NCBI GenBank assembly: GCA_024244665.1
Contig: JAAEOI010000289.1
Coordinates: 1 to 21,461, forward strand
DNA from: Bacteroidota bacterium
Lineage (GTDB): Bacteria > Bacteroidota > Bacteroidia > Bacteroidales > GCA-2748055
Length of the DNA: 21,461 nucleotides
Direction of reading: 5' to 3'
The notes below the pieces were generated by a model that was not told where the DNA came from, made no database searches, and saw nothing but the letters and a program-made list of their open reading frames with translations. The position numbers were made by a program, and so were the translations under genes. The stretch's first letter is position 1. Each line of letters opens with the position of its first letter. Shown piece by piece: positions 1 to 8,186 of the stretch.

Positions 1-853
1 GTACCGCATGGGTCAGGCCCATTTCCAGGTCCACCCCGTCCACACACTTGTAGGAGAAGGTATCAAACTTTTTCTCCTCACAAAGACGCACCGACGCCAG
101 GTACATACGAATGGCCTTCTCGATCACCTGGTCCTTGGGCTTTCCAAGGGGATACTCCCAGTCAGCTGTAAGCCGCTCACTCTCTTTCTTTATCTCTTCC
201 GGATCAATTTCATCCATCTTCGCCTTAAGCTGAAGCATATCCAGGCTCTCGATCTCGGGTCCGATCTTGTCTCTCAGGAGCGTTGGATTGTAGCCGGTGG
301 AATACAGGCCCATGTCATTGAAGCCGATCATCCCGAGCCGGGAATACCTGAGCCTTTTTGCCGTATGGGCCGCCCGGGCAAAGGACATGATCCCCTGGAT
401 GTCCATTGGAGCATCAGGTGCATTGAAGAGGTAGCGGAATTTGATCCCCCATTGCTCCATGGGCAGGCGCAAAGAAGTTGACCCCGCACCGGCTGCCGGC
501 GAGATCAGTGTACCCTTCTTCTCAAATTGCCCTTCATGGTCGGTAAAGCCACCCAGGCTGTACAGGATCATGGGCTTGTCCCTGAACTCGTGCAGGACCC
601 GGAATACGCCCCTGGTATCGATCCAGTTGAGGATGTTCACAAAGAGAAAATCCCATTCCTGAGATTTTAATTCCCGGATAGCTCTTTCCGGTTCCTCGTC
701 CTCGCCATATACCGGGGCGGTTTTTACCAGGTTCAGGCCTGCATCGGCAAGCTGCTTTACAGCTCTGTCACTGATCATCCGGAGATTCTCCGGCTCGTAA
801 TACATGGTGCCAAAAGCGACGTAGCCGGCTGTGGGTGTTTTTGTCTTGTTCAT
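1..853 (-). CDS. L-fucose isomerase-like protein, N-terminal part (cut by the window edge)
   Basis: Probable ketol-isomerase-type protein of the L-fucose/L-arabinose isomerase superfamily, cytoplasmic. I translated the complement from ATG at 851-853 and it stays open to base 1 (284 codons), so the C-terminus lies outside the window. The start reads MNKTKTPTAGYVAFG and contains a Rossmann-like N-terminal region; the visible end includes FSYKCVDGVDLEMG, where this superfamily has a metal-site-proximal segment. The catalytic residues of the C-terminal half are not visible, so activity cannot be judged. It is the last visible gene of the operon, 20 bp after the symporter stop, with no Shine-Dalgarno sequence. 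It could isomerise a sugar imported by that symporter. Related proteins are often annotated only as fucose isomerase-like and the real substrate may not be fucose. Confidence 0.75.
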   Translation of the reverse strand, partial: MNKTKTPTAGYVAFGTMYYEPENLRMISDRAVKQLADAGLNLVKTAPVYGEDEEPERAIRELKSQEWDFLFVNILNWIDTRGVFRVLHEFRDKPMILYSLGGFTDHEGQFEKKGTLISPAAGAGSTSLRLPMEQWGIKFRYLFNAPDAPMDIQGIMSFARAAHTAKRLRYSRLGMIGFNDMGLYSTGYNPTLLRDKIGPEIESLDMLQLKAKMDEIDPEEIKKESERLTADWEYPLGKPKDQVIEKAIRMYLASVRLCEEKKFDTFSYKCVDGVDLEMGLTHAV

Positions 854-873
854 TATTATAGTTTTTTGTCAGA

Positions 874-2436
874 TTACCAGAAAACAATATATATCAGTAC
901 GTACAATGCTACCATTACAGCTCCCCAGAAAAACAGGTTACGGTACCAGATCCGGTTAATTGCTGCAAGTCCTTCCGGTAGTTTTACCATAGAGGGTCTC
1001 CAGACCATTGTTGTCTCCTTTTCCGATTCCGGCCTTTTGCCAAGCAAAGTTGAAAGCACAAAAACAAGAATAAATCCAAGGAGGAAGAAGCCGGCCACAT
1101 TAAATACATTCATCTCCACCTCCAGTATTCTCAACACATAGGGTGTCAGGAACATGGGGAAGGATAAGAGAAGCATGATGAAGGCTGTTCTGCTGCTCAC
1201 CTTTTTCCAGAGCAGGCCTCCCACGAAAATAACAGCCACAGGAATGGATACAAAGGCCCAGCACTCCTGGAAATAGGAGAAAATGTGTCCGAATTTCAGC
1301 ACCATAGGTGCCCAGGCAGCCCCTACGATCAGGATAATCCCACTGGCTATCCGGCCAGCTTTGATCATCTCGCTGTCGGTTGCATCTTTCCTTATAAATC
1401 GTTTGTAGATATCGAAGGTAAATATCGTGGAGGATGCATTGATGACCGCCTCAATGGTGGAAATAATGGCCCCACATAATCCAGCGAATACAATCCCTTT
1501 TAATCCCGATGGAACCAGGGTATTGACTATGTAAGGGTATGCCGAATCGGGCTGAATATTTGCATTAAGAGCAAAGGCGATCAATCCCGGAAACACATCT
1601 GCAAAAGCAATCAGGATCCACAGCAGCCCGGCAAATATAATTCCCGCTTTTGCATGCCATTCATTCTTGGCTCCCAGAACAGACTGGTTGATGGTCTGGT
1701 TTGTGCAGTAATACCACACATTGGTTGAGAAGGCCAGGACCAGAAGTCCTGTCCATGGAATGTTCGCATCATCGGCCGGCAGAATCAAATGAGACCTGCT
1801 GCCCTCTCCGACAATTTCGCTCAACCCTCCGGGTACTTCAAACAGTCCTAGAATAAAAACTAGCAGCCCGCCTCCAAGTAACAGAACCGACTGGAACACA
1901 TTGGTCCAGGCCACCGTAGCCATTCCTCCCCAAATGGTAAATAATCCGGCCAGGATGGCCATGGTCCATATGGCTGCATGAAGATTGATTCCAAACAGAA
2001 TATTCAATGCGAATCCTCCTGAGAAAATGACTCCGGCCAGGTTGATCAGGATATATGTAAGAATGGTAATGATTGCAAATAGTGAGCGAACTCTACCATC
2101 GAAACGCATTTCCAGGAACTGGGGCATGGTAACTACCTTCTTTCTCAGGTAAAAAGGCACAAATACCAGGATCAATATCAATATGGAGGGCCCGTTGAGC
2201 CATTCCCAGTTGGCCACAGAAATACCATGTGAATAGGCAAACCCGACCGTACCCAGAAACTGTTCAGAACTGATTCCTGCTGCTATTAGGGCGAAACCGA
2301 TCACATACCACTTCAAAGAGCCCCTGGCAAGGAAAAAATCTTCCGCGCTTTTATGTTTCTTCTTCCCCGAGAAAAAACCGATCGTGATAAGGACTATGAA
2401 ATAGCATATAAAAATTATTAAATCTAATCCATCCAT
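874..2436 (-). CDS. Sodium:solute symporter (SSS family)
   Basis: Inner-membrane secondary transporter of 520 residues, the usual size for the SSS/SGLT family, which couples sugar or organic-solute uptake to sodium. The sequence alternates long hydrophobic segments with short loops from residue 5 to the end, about 13-14 membrane spans. The first span (LDLIIFICYFIVLITIGFF) is followed by a cytoplasmic KKKHKSAEDFFLARG loop, a classic SSS signature, and by the small-residue stretch FALIAAGISSEQFLG. A basic and acidic loop near residue 460 precedes the last span. It lies 13 bp after the oxidoreductase gene and 20 bp before the isomerase-like gene, so it is probably the uptake system for this operon's substrate. 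Substrate specificity cannot be assigned from the sequence. Confidence 0.92.
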   Translation of the reverse strand: MDGLDLIIFICYFIVLITIGFFSGKKKHKSAEDFFLARGSLKWYVIGFALIAAGISSEQFLGTVGFAYSHGISVANWEWLNGPSILILILVFVPFYLRKKVVTMPQFLEMRFDGRVRSLFAIITILTYILINLAGVIFSGGFALNILFGINLHAAIWTMAILAGLFTIWGGMATVAWTNVFQSVLLLGGGLLVFILGLFEVPGGLSEIVGEGSRSHLILPADDANIPWTGLLVLAFSTNVWYYCTNQTINQSVLGAKNEWHAKAGIIFAGLLWILIAFADVFPGLIAFALNANIQPDSAYPYIVNTLVPSGLKGIVFAGLCGAIISTIEAVINASSTIFTFDIYKRFIRKDATDSEMIKAGRIASGIILIVGAAWAPMVLKFGHIFSYFQECWAFVSIPVAVIFVGGLLWKKVSSRTAFIMLLLSFPMFLTPYVLRILEVEMNVFNVAGFFLLGFILVFVLSTLLGKRPESEKETTMVWRPSMVKLPEGLAAINRIWYRNLFFWGAVMVALYVLIYIVFW

Positions 2437-2449
2437 AATTTCATCTTTT

Positions 2450-3595
2450 TCAGCCTAATTCAACTACACAATGCTGTGCATTTGACTTTAGTGCTGCTGT
2501 AAATAATTTGTGACTGAGCGCCGTTTCTTCAGGAGTGGCACAGGTCGTAAATCTCCCCTTTGGCTTTCCATTTTGCAATTCACTCATAAAAGCTGCCCAC
2601 ATCTGGAGAATTGAATCCGAAAAACCGAATTCAAAGATCCCCCCCGTAATTGATTTATAGGCTGTCTCTTGACCCATATCTATCTGCTGCCAGATCTGCT
2701 CTCCCCCACTGTATTCCATCACACTTAAGCTTTTGGGATTCTTGGTGGAGAAGCGGACCGATTTTTTTGTCCCAAGTATCTCAATATACCAGGTGTCTTT
2801 CTCCCCGGGAGCAATACGCTGGGTTTTTATGGTCAGTGGGAAATGCAAATCTCCTGTCCCATCGCTTGTCTCACAGAACAAGGTGGCATTATCCCAGGTT
2901 TCGCAGGGCACGGAATCTCCTTTACCATTTGGCCTTGAGCTCATAATATTTGACAGAATAGCCCTTACGTTGTGGATCTCCCAACCGGCTTTAAAAGGAA
3001 TGTGACAGGCATGCATACCAAGGTCACCCATACATCCGTACTCCCCGTTTTTGTCGATCATCCTCTTCCAGTTTATGGCCTTATCCGGATTCAGATCACT
3101 GGAATGCAGAAGTCCGCTATTCACTTCAATGATCTTCCCAAAATCCTCCTTCTCGATCATCTGACCAATCTGTTGTGCGGCAGGAATAAAGGGGAATTCC
3201 GATGAGCAACGGACAAAAACCTCTGGATGATCCTCCATGCAACGGAGGATGGCATCATTCGCCTCTTTGTCGATTCCGAATGGTTTCTCCCCCATCAGAT
3301 GCTTTCCGGACTCAATAATTGCACAGTAGATCTCTTTGTGAAGATGATGAGGAACAGCGCAATAGACAGCCTCGACCTCTTCATTGGCCAGCAGCTCCCG
3401 GTAATCGGTTACAGCCTGGCTGACAGACGGGATATTGTCCAGATACCATGGGAAATTTTTCCGGCTCTGTCCACAGATGGCAACAATTTCAGGCCTGATG
3501 TCCATATCAGGCAGATGCAGCCACCTGGCAGCAGCACTGGCAAACTCCCTGCCCATTAATCCGGGTCCTATTATACCAAATTTTACGGTTCTCAT
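2450..3595 (-). CDS. Gfo/Idh/MocA-family NAD(P)-dependent oxidoreductase
   Basis: Cytoplasmic dehydrogenase of 381 residues, typical length for the family, which oxidises or reduces sugars, inositols and related compounds. The N-terminal Rossmann motif IIGPGLMG (residues 8-15) binds the dinucleotide. EKP at 103-105 supplies the conserved family lysine, and DLGMH at 191-195 matches the catalytic D-x-x-x-H segment of the C-terminal alpha/beta domain. The ATG overlaps the aminotransferase stop by one base (TAATG), implying translational coupling. Adjacent to an aminotransferase, it may make or remove the keto group that is aminated or deaminated; this is inference. The substrate is unknown. Confidence 0.9.
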   Translation of the reverse strand: MRTVKFGIIGPGLMGREFASAAARWLHLPDMDIRPEIVAICGQSRKNFPWYLDNIPSVSQAVTDYRELLANEEVEAVYCAVPHHLHKEIYCAIIESGKHLMGEKPFGIDKEANDAILRCMEDHPEVFVRCSSEFPFIPAAQQIGQMIEKEDFGKIIEVNSGLLHSSDLNPDKAINWKRMIDKNGEYGCMGDLGMHACHIPFKAGWEIHNVRAILSNIMSSRPNGKGDSVPCETWDNATLFCETSDGTGDLHFPLTIKTQRIAPGEKDTWYIEILGTKKSVRFSTKNPKSLSVMEYSGGEQIWQQIDMGQETAYKSITGGIFEFGFSDSILQMWAAFMSELQNGKPKGRFTTCATPEETALSHKLFTAALKSNAQHCVVELG

Positions 3596-5163
3596 TACGA
3601 TTCTTTTTGGGATTCCAGTGCTTCATCCATTTTGGAGAGGATGAAATCCACCATCTTGTAGGTGGAGATCAGGGGTATTTTGGTAAGCGCGGAAGGGGGG
3701 CAATTGGGTTTGTAAGTATGCGCACTTATATCAATGCATCTGCAGTTCAGGTAGGAAGCAAATTCAACTGTTTTCTCTACGGATTCGAAGAACATCGTGG
3801 TCATGTGCCTGTCTCCCTCCACCTTAATGATGAGATGGCTATATTTTTGGGCCAGCTCTCTGATCCGGCTCTCATAATAGTCGCCTATTTCCCTGGTATA
3901 TTCGCTATTCGCCTCGGCGAATGCCATGGTTATCAAATAGGTGAGGGAAGCCAGTTCTTCCTGACCATTGGTCACCAATGCTCCAAAGAGATTCAGATTA
4001 TCCATGGAAGCATTCGTTAATAGTTTGGAGGCCGGGTACTCTCCTCCGGGAAACCCCTTGCCAATGGAAACAAAGTCCGGCTGAAGTCCGTACTCTTTAA
4101 ACATAAACAGTTCAGGTGACCAGAGACAGGATTGAATTTCATCAACGATTACCGGAATATCTCTCTTTCTGCAGATCTTGTACGCAGCTTGCAGGTAGTC
4201 CTTTTCCATTTTAATTCCCCCGTAGTTCATCAGAACAATCTCATGAAAGAAACCAGCAATCTTATAGTCGCCAGAATTATAGCGATCTGTTTTTTCCATA
4301 AAATCTTCCAGGTCATTGATGCTAACCTGCTTGATGTTGAAGGCATTATTCTCCTCCAGAAGAGCAGATATTTCCGGCCACATGCCTCTTAATAACTGGG
4401 TCAATACGGTGGTACCGTGATAATTGGCTTCCCGCCCACCACTATTATCGGCAATAACCAGGAAAACAGGTGTTTTACCAGCATAGAGAGGTTCCGAATG
4501 ACTCTTGTCCAGTTTGTAAAATCTTGCCAGCATCATCTTCAGGGCTGCTTCAACGGCCAGACTGCCCGTCTCAAGGTTAATCACCCTGTTCAATACCTTT
4601 GGATCCGCAGATTCGAGCAACTGTTCAAGTCCTTCCTGATCACCCTTCTCCAGACCGTTTGCAATGCGAATGAGTTCCGTTTCAAGCAAACGGGTGATAT
4701 GCCCACGGGTATTGTTATGCGTGGCATTGGGGATTCCAAGTAAGCGTGCATTTTCCACAAGCTTATAACCGGGGAAGCTATGACCGAGGGGTGCATGGTA
4801 ATGCTCGCTCTTCGCTGCGATATAGGCCTTCCCGTTTTCGCCTATACGCATAAAGCCATAGGATGAGAGGGGCGCCATCCCCTTATTTGTTGCCTTGCTG
4901 AAAGCATTGGTTGCCGCACCTGGTGAAGATTCAAGATCGCACTCGACGACTTGTTTTCCGGTATAATCGACCAGCTCATCAATTCTTCTGGAGAAATGAT
5001 CGGGAAAGAATTCGATTTTCTCCCGGGCTATTTCAAGAAACTCTTCTACATCTTTATTCTCAATAAATGCCTTTGATCTGCAGATTGCCTCGATATAGGC
5101 ATCACCGGTCAGGTCGGCCAGTGATAGGGTAATGTTCTGAATGTGCTCTTCTTTAATGCTCAT
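3595..5163 (-). CDS. Class-III PLP-dependent aminotransferase with N-terminal extension
   Basis: Fold-type I, class-III aminotransferase of 522 residues, longer than the usual roughly 420-460. The PLP region is intact: NYHGTT (247-252) corresponds to the cofactor-stacking YHG segment, VIVDEIQS holds D341 and Q344, and SIGKGFPGG holds the Schiff-base lysine K369. NLETGSLAVEAALKM (196-210) replaces the more common SGTEANE-type phosphate-binding segment. About the first 115 residues precede the conserved core and look helical and charged. It follows the regulator gene by 5 bp and is coupled to the oxidoreductase, so it should catalyse a central step of the pathway. Class-III enzymes commonly act on omega-amino groups. 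An amino-sugar or amino-polyol substrate is only an inference. Confidence 0.87.
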   Translation of the reverse strand: MSIKEEHIQNITLSLADLTGDAYIEAICRSKAFIENKDVEEFLEIAREKIEFFPDHFSRRIDELVDYTGKQVVECDLESSPGAATNAFSKATNKGMAPLSSYGFMRIGENGKAYIAAKSEHYHAPLGHSFPGYKLVENARLLGIPNATHNNTRGHITRLLETELIRIANGLEKGDQEGLEQLLESADPKVLNRVINLETGSLAVEAALKMMLARFYKLDKSHSEPLYAGKTPVFLVIADNSGGREANYHGTTVLTQLLRGMWPEISALLEENNAFNIKQVSINDLEDFMEKTDRYNSGDYKIAGFFHEIVLMNYGGIKMEKDYLQAAYKICRKRDIPVIVDEIQSCLWSPELFMFKEYGLQPDFVSIGKGFPGGEYPASKLLTNASMDNLNLFGALVTNGQEELASLTYLITMAFAEANSEYTREIGDYYESRIRELAQKYSHLIIKVEGDRHMTTMFFESVEKTVEFASYLNCRCIDISAHTYKPNCPPSALTKIPLISTYKMVDFILSKMDEALESQKES

Positions 5164-5168
5164 TATTA

Positions 5169-5933
5169 CTATTTTTGAATGGATACCTTTGTCATCTTTC
5201 TATATTTTTCCAACTCTCCTTTTTCTAATCCGGGTGTTGATATCCATTGATCAAAGTCTCCCAGACTCCCATAGGAGAATCCTGATTCAGCTTTAACTTT
5301 GGTATGATCACCCAGCAATATCTTTTCCTTGCTGCATTTAAGCATGGCGGTAGCCAAACGTGCCGAGGAGGCATTTTTTACAAAACATTTGCCATTTTCA
5401 CCGAGCCAATCCATGCCCAGAAACACTTTGTCAAAGTGAATATCCTCCAGGATTCTCTCTGTGATTGAGCCCGATACTGAATAACTTTCCTGGCTGATTT
5501 CTCCACCCAGGATGTTCAGGCTGATGTCAGGGAATCTGCTTAATTCAGATACAAGTACCAGTGAATTTGTATAGATGGTTAATGGAGTGATGTTATCTAT
5601 ATTGGTGGCCAGATGAAATGTAGTAGAGCCATCATCGATAAGAATTACTTCATTCTCCTTCACGAGTGCGGCGGCCGCTCTACCGATTTTTTGTTTCAGT
5701 TCAAAGTGTTTGGCAACTTTCTTATGATATTCACTGTCAAGAGCCACGCGCCCGGCCAACATGCAGCCACCGTGAGTTCTGATAATGGCTTTTTCTTCTG
5801 CGAGCTCCTTTAAATCCCTTCTGATCGTTAAAGGTGAAACCTTAAGGATTTCAGAAAGCTGGTCAACCTGCACTTCTTCCTGCATGGCTCTGAGGAGATC
5901 CATGATCCTATTTTGTCGTGTCTTGGTTTTCAT
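5169..5933 (-). CDS. DeoR-family transcriptional regulator
   Basis: Regulator of 254 residues when started at ATG 5931-5933; an open frame extends to 5990, but the upstream 19 residues are unlike the family and run through the promoter region. The N-terminal winged helix-turn-helix covers roughly residues 5-58 (VDQLSEILKVSPLTIRRDL, then IIRTHGG), the standard DeoR signature. The C-terminal DeoR sensor domain contains ILIDDGSTT (97-105), the phosphosugar-binding-type loop of this family. It is the first gene of the minus-strand operon and is divergent from the sulfatase gene. It probably represses both transcription units until a phosphorylated or otherwise modified sugar binds; family knowledge supports this, but effector and operators are not proven here. 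Confidence 0.9.
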   Translation of the reverse strand: MKTKTRQNRIMDLLRAMQEEVQVDQLSEILKVSPLTIRRDLKELAEEKAIIRTHGGCMLAGRVALDSEYHKKVAKHFELKQKIGRAAAALVKENEVILIDDGSTTFHLATNIDNITPLTIYTNSLVLVSELSRFPDISLNILGGEISQESYSVSGSITERILEDIHFDKVFLGMDWLGENGKCFVKNASSARLATAMLKCSKEKILLGDHTKVKAESGFSYGSLGDFDQWISTPGLEKGELEKYRKMTKVSIQK

Positions 5934-5938
5934 ATTTA

Positions 5939-5969
5939 CAAAAATAATAAAATGATTATTTATATCACA
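5939..5969 (-). promoter_or_regulatory. Candidate Bacteroidetes-type promoter for the DeoR operon
   Basis: On the minus strand a perfect TAnnTTTG box (TATTTTTG) lies at 5946-5939. Exactly 19 bp upstream is TGTG at 5969-5966, three of four matches to the TTTG -33 element. The spacing matches the known Bacteroidetes consensus. The box ends only 5 bp before the regulator ATG, so the transcript would have almost no leader. The region is AT-rich, so chance matches are possible. Confidence 0.4.
5953..5967. promoter_or_regulatory. Possible operator: TGAT-N7-ATCA inverted repeat
   Basis: TGATTATTTATATCA has 4-bp arms around a 7-bp AT-only centre. It overlaps the candidate -33 region of the DeoR promoter, the right place for an autoregulatory site. 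The arms are short and the background is AT-rich, so this is a weak call. Confidence 0.2.
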
Positions 5970-6008
5970 TTTTTTGATCGTTTTATTCATTTATTCTCTA
6001 CAACTTGC

Positions 6009-6016
6009 TATTTTTG
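6009..6016 (+). promoter_or_regulatory. Candidate -7 box for the sulfatase operon
   Basis: TATTTTTG matches the Bacteroidetes TAnnTTTG -7 element and would give a leader of about 25 nt before the ATG at 6048. I could not find a TTTG at the expected 19-21 bp upstream, so the promoter is incomplete by consensus. Confidence 0.35.
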
Positions 6017-6047
6017 TAATATCCTATATGGTCAATTCAAATTAGCA

Positions 6048-7394
6048 ATGAAGAAAACAATAATCTTTCTGTGCACATGTGCTGTTACAGCAAATCTTCA
6101 GATATCCGGTCAAAGTCTAACTGACTCAAAACCAACGAATATATTATGTATTTTAGTAGATGATCTTGGATATGGCGACCTGAGCATCCAGGGAGCTACA
6201 GACCTGCAAACGCCCCATATAGATGCGATAGCCAGCCAGGGGCTCACATTTACACAATTCTATGCGAACAGCACGGTGTGCTCACCCAGCAGGGCCGCTT
6301 TGCTATCGGGCAGCTACCCCGACATGGTCGGTGTCCCGGGAGTAATCAGGCAAAACGTACAAAACTCCTGGGGAAATCTTTCGGATAGCGCATTCTTCAT
6401 ACCAGAAGCACTTCGTGCAAAAGGATACCATAGTGCTTTAATCGGGAAATGGCACCTGGGACTAAAAAGCCCGGACACTCCTAATGAGAAAGGCTTTGAT
6501 CTGTTTAAAGGTTTTCTTGGGGACATGATGGATGACTACTGGACGCATCGGCGGGGAGGCATAAACTGGATGAGGCATAATGAAACAGAGATTGATCCTG
6601 AAGGTCATGCCACTAATATCTTCACTGAATGGACCCTGGAATATCTACTTGAACGAAAAAATGAAGTGGCTCCATTTTTTCTTTATCTCGCGTACAATGC
6701 TCCACATTTCCCGATTCAGCCTCCCGGGGAATGGCTGGACAGGGTGCTCACGCGAAAAATGAATATCAGTGAAAAAAGGGCCCGGAATGTGGCATTTATA
6801 GAGCATCTGGATTTCAATATCGGAAGAGTCATGCAGTGCCTTAAAGAAACAGGGTTGGACAAGAACACCCTTGTGGTATTTACCTCAGATAATGGCGGGG
6901 CACTTCGATATGCACAGAGCAACGGGGATTTAAGAGGAGGAAAACAGGACATGTTCGAAGGAGGAATTAGAGTACCCACCTTCTTCTATTGGAAGAACAA
7001 AATCGAAGCCGGTACAAAAACAGACAATTTTGCCATGTTAATGGACCTGTTTCCTACATTTTGCGAGATAGCAGGAGCAAGTGTTCCTGAAAATATCGAT
7101 GGAACCAGCATCTTACCGACCCTGCTTGGCAAGGAGCAGAATACTGCTAATCGTTATGTATACTGGGTAAGACGTGAAGGGGGGAGTTATGGCGGACAGG
7201 CCTATTATGCGGCACGTTATCAAGACTATAAGATATTGCAAAATACACCCTACGAGCCCATTCAGGTATTTAATATTGGGAAAGACCCCTATGAAAAAAA
7301 TCCCCTCAAAACTTCAGATCTGGATTCATTTCAGCAAATACGGTCTCAACTTCAGGAGCATATCAGAAAAGCGGGAGCCACTCCCTGGCAGTAA
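6048..7394 (+). CDS. Secreted S1 formylglycine sulfatase
   Basis: Type I (alkaline-phosphatase-fold) sulfatase of 448 residues that hydrolyses sulfate esters, probably on an oligosaccharide. The frame is open from 5913, but the ATG at 6048 gives a clean signal peptide (MKKTIIFLCTCAVTANLQIS, then GQS) and avoids overlap with the regulator. CSPSR at 78-82 carries the Cys matured to formylglycine. The metal residues D38 and D39 (ILVDDLGYGD), D281 and N282 (TSDNGG), GKWH with K134 and H136, H220 and K299 are all present. No lipobox is seen, so it is likely periplasmic or exported. It heads the plus-strand unit with the lipoprotein and polyol dehydrogenase. The SulfAtlas subfamily and the sulfated sugar cannot be assigned by eye. 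Confidence 0.93.
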   Translation: MKKTIIFLCTCAVTANLQISGQSLTDSKPTNILCILVDDLGYGDLSIQGATDLQTPHIDAIASQGLTFTQFYANSTVCSPSRAALLSGSYPDMVGVPGVIRQNVQNSWGNLSDSAFFIPEALRAKGYHSALIGKWHLGLKSPDTPNEKGFDLFKGFLGDMMDDYWTHRRGGINWMRHNETEIDPEGHATNIFTEWTLEYLLERKNEVAPFFLYLAYNAPHFPIQPPGEWLDRVLTRKMNISEKRARNVAFIEHLDFNIGRVMQCLKETGLDKNTLVVFTSDNGGALRYAQSNGDLRGGKQDMFEGGIRVPTFFYWKNKIEAGTKTDNFAMLMDLFPTFCEIAGASVPENIDGTSILPTLLGKEQNTANRYVYWVRREGGSYGGQAYYAARYQDYKILQNTPYEPIQVFNIGKDPYEKNPLKTSDLDSFQQIRSQLQEHIRKAGATPWQ

Positions 7395-7454
7395 TAATTC
7401 CGTGATATGAATAACTGCATTCTACGAAAATTAAAACATAAAACTTATTGACCC

Positions 7455-8186
7455 ATGCTAAAAAAATACATCATCTTTATAAGCGCCGGACTGCTGTTCG
7501 GATGCCACTCAGAAACAAATCATAAAAGTGTAAACATGAATAAACAGGAAAACAACAAAATCCTGCTGATGAAGAAGCAAATCCTGCTGGATTCATCAGA
7601 AGTATTATATGAGAAAGCGGAATTTACCCAGGAAGAATTCAACGCTCAGTGGACGGTGCATCACAGCGAATGGGAAGTAGAGGATGGCTGGCTTGTGGGT
7701 GATAACCGGGGGAACTGGCCCGGCATGGCCATTCTGAAACAGGATTTTCCAGGGAATGTACTGGTGGAGTTTGAAGCACAGACCGTATTGCCCTCTTCCC
7801 ATGATATCAATGTGATGTGGAACGGGGAGTGGCTTCCCGATACCGATCAGCGCGGAATCGCATACGTCGCCGGCTTACAGGGCTGGTGGACCGGTAAAGT
7901 TGGAATTGAAAAGTCGCCTGATTACAAATACATGGTAGGTACACCCCTGCTTGATTTTGAACCGGGGAAGCTTTATAAGATACAGGCAGGCAGCATTGAT
8001 GGCCATTGTTTTATTCTTGCCAACGGACAGCTTTTGCTCGAGGCCATGGACCCCGATCCCATCGACAATCAGAAATATACAAAGGTTGGACTGGAAGCCT
8101 ATTGCAGTAAGATAAAGGTCCGGAATATAAAAATCAGCAGGATCCACTGGGAAGCGGTTGAGATGAAATATGAGCCGGAACTTTAA
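7455..8186 (+). CDS. Lipoprotein with predicted concanavalin-like beta-sandwich, function unknown
   Basis: Protein of 243 residues. Its short signal peptide ends in the lipobox LLFGC (Cys17), so it is lipid-anchored in the outer membrane or periplasm. The mature part is rich in Trp and alternating hydrophobic strands. VLVEFEAQ, INVMWNGEW, GIAYVAGLQGWWTG and YKIQAGSIDGHCFILANG resemble LamG/3-keto-disaccharide-hydrolase (DUF1080/DUF1961-like) sandwich folds that bind or cleave glycans. I cannot tell binding from catalysis and see no firm catalytic signature. It begins 60 bp after the sulfatase and its stop codon abuts the next ATG (TAAATG), so it belongs to that operon. No Shine-Dalgarno sequence is visible. 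A second ATG at codon 28 would remove the signal peptide and is unlikely. Confidence 0.7.
   Translation: MLKKYIIFISAGLLFGCHSETNHKSVNMNKQENNKILLMKKQILLDSSEVLYEKAEFTQEEFNAQWTVHHSEWEVEDGWLVGDNRGNWPGMAILKQDFPGNVLVEFEAQTVLPSSHDINVMWNGEWLPDTDQRGIAYVAGLQGWWTGKVGIEKSPDYKYMVGTPLLDFEPGKLYKIQAGSIDGHCFILANGQLLLEAMDPDPIDNQKYTKVGLEAYCSKIKVRNIKISRIHWEAVEMKYEPEL

Noticed and set aside
8..662. Plus-strand open frames of 157 and 73 codons at the left edge
   Set aside because: They lie antisense to the continuous isomerase-like frame, which has a family-like sequence, while the plus-strand translations show no recognisable domain.
5913..6047. Upstream extension of the plus-strand sulfatase by 45 codons
   Set aside because: It would overlap the regulator's 5' end and hide the signal peptide; the ATG at 6048 fits better.
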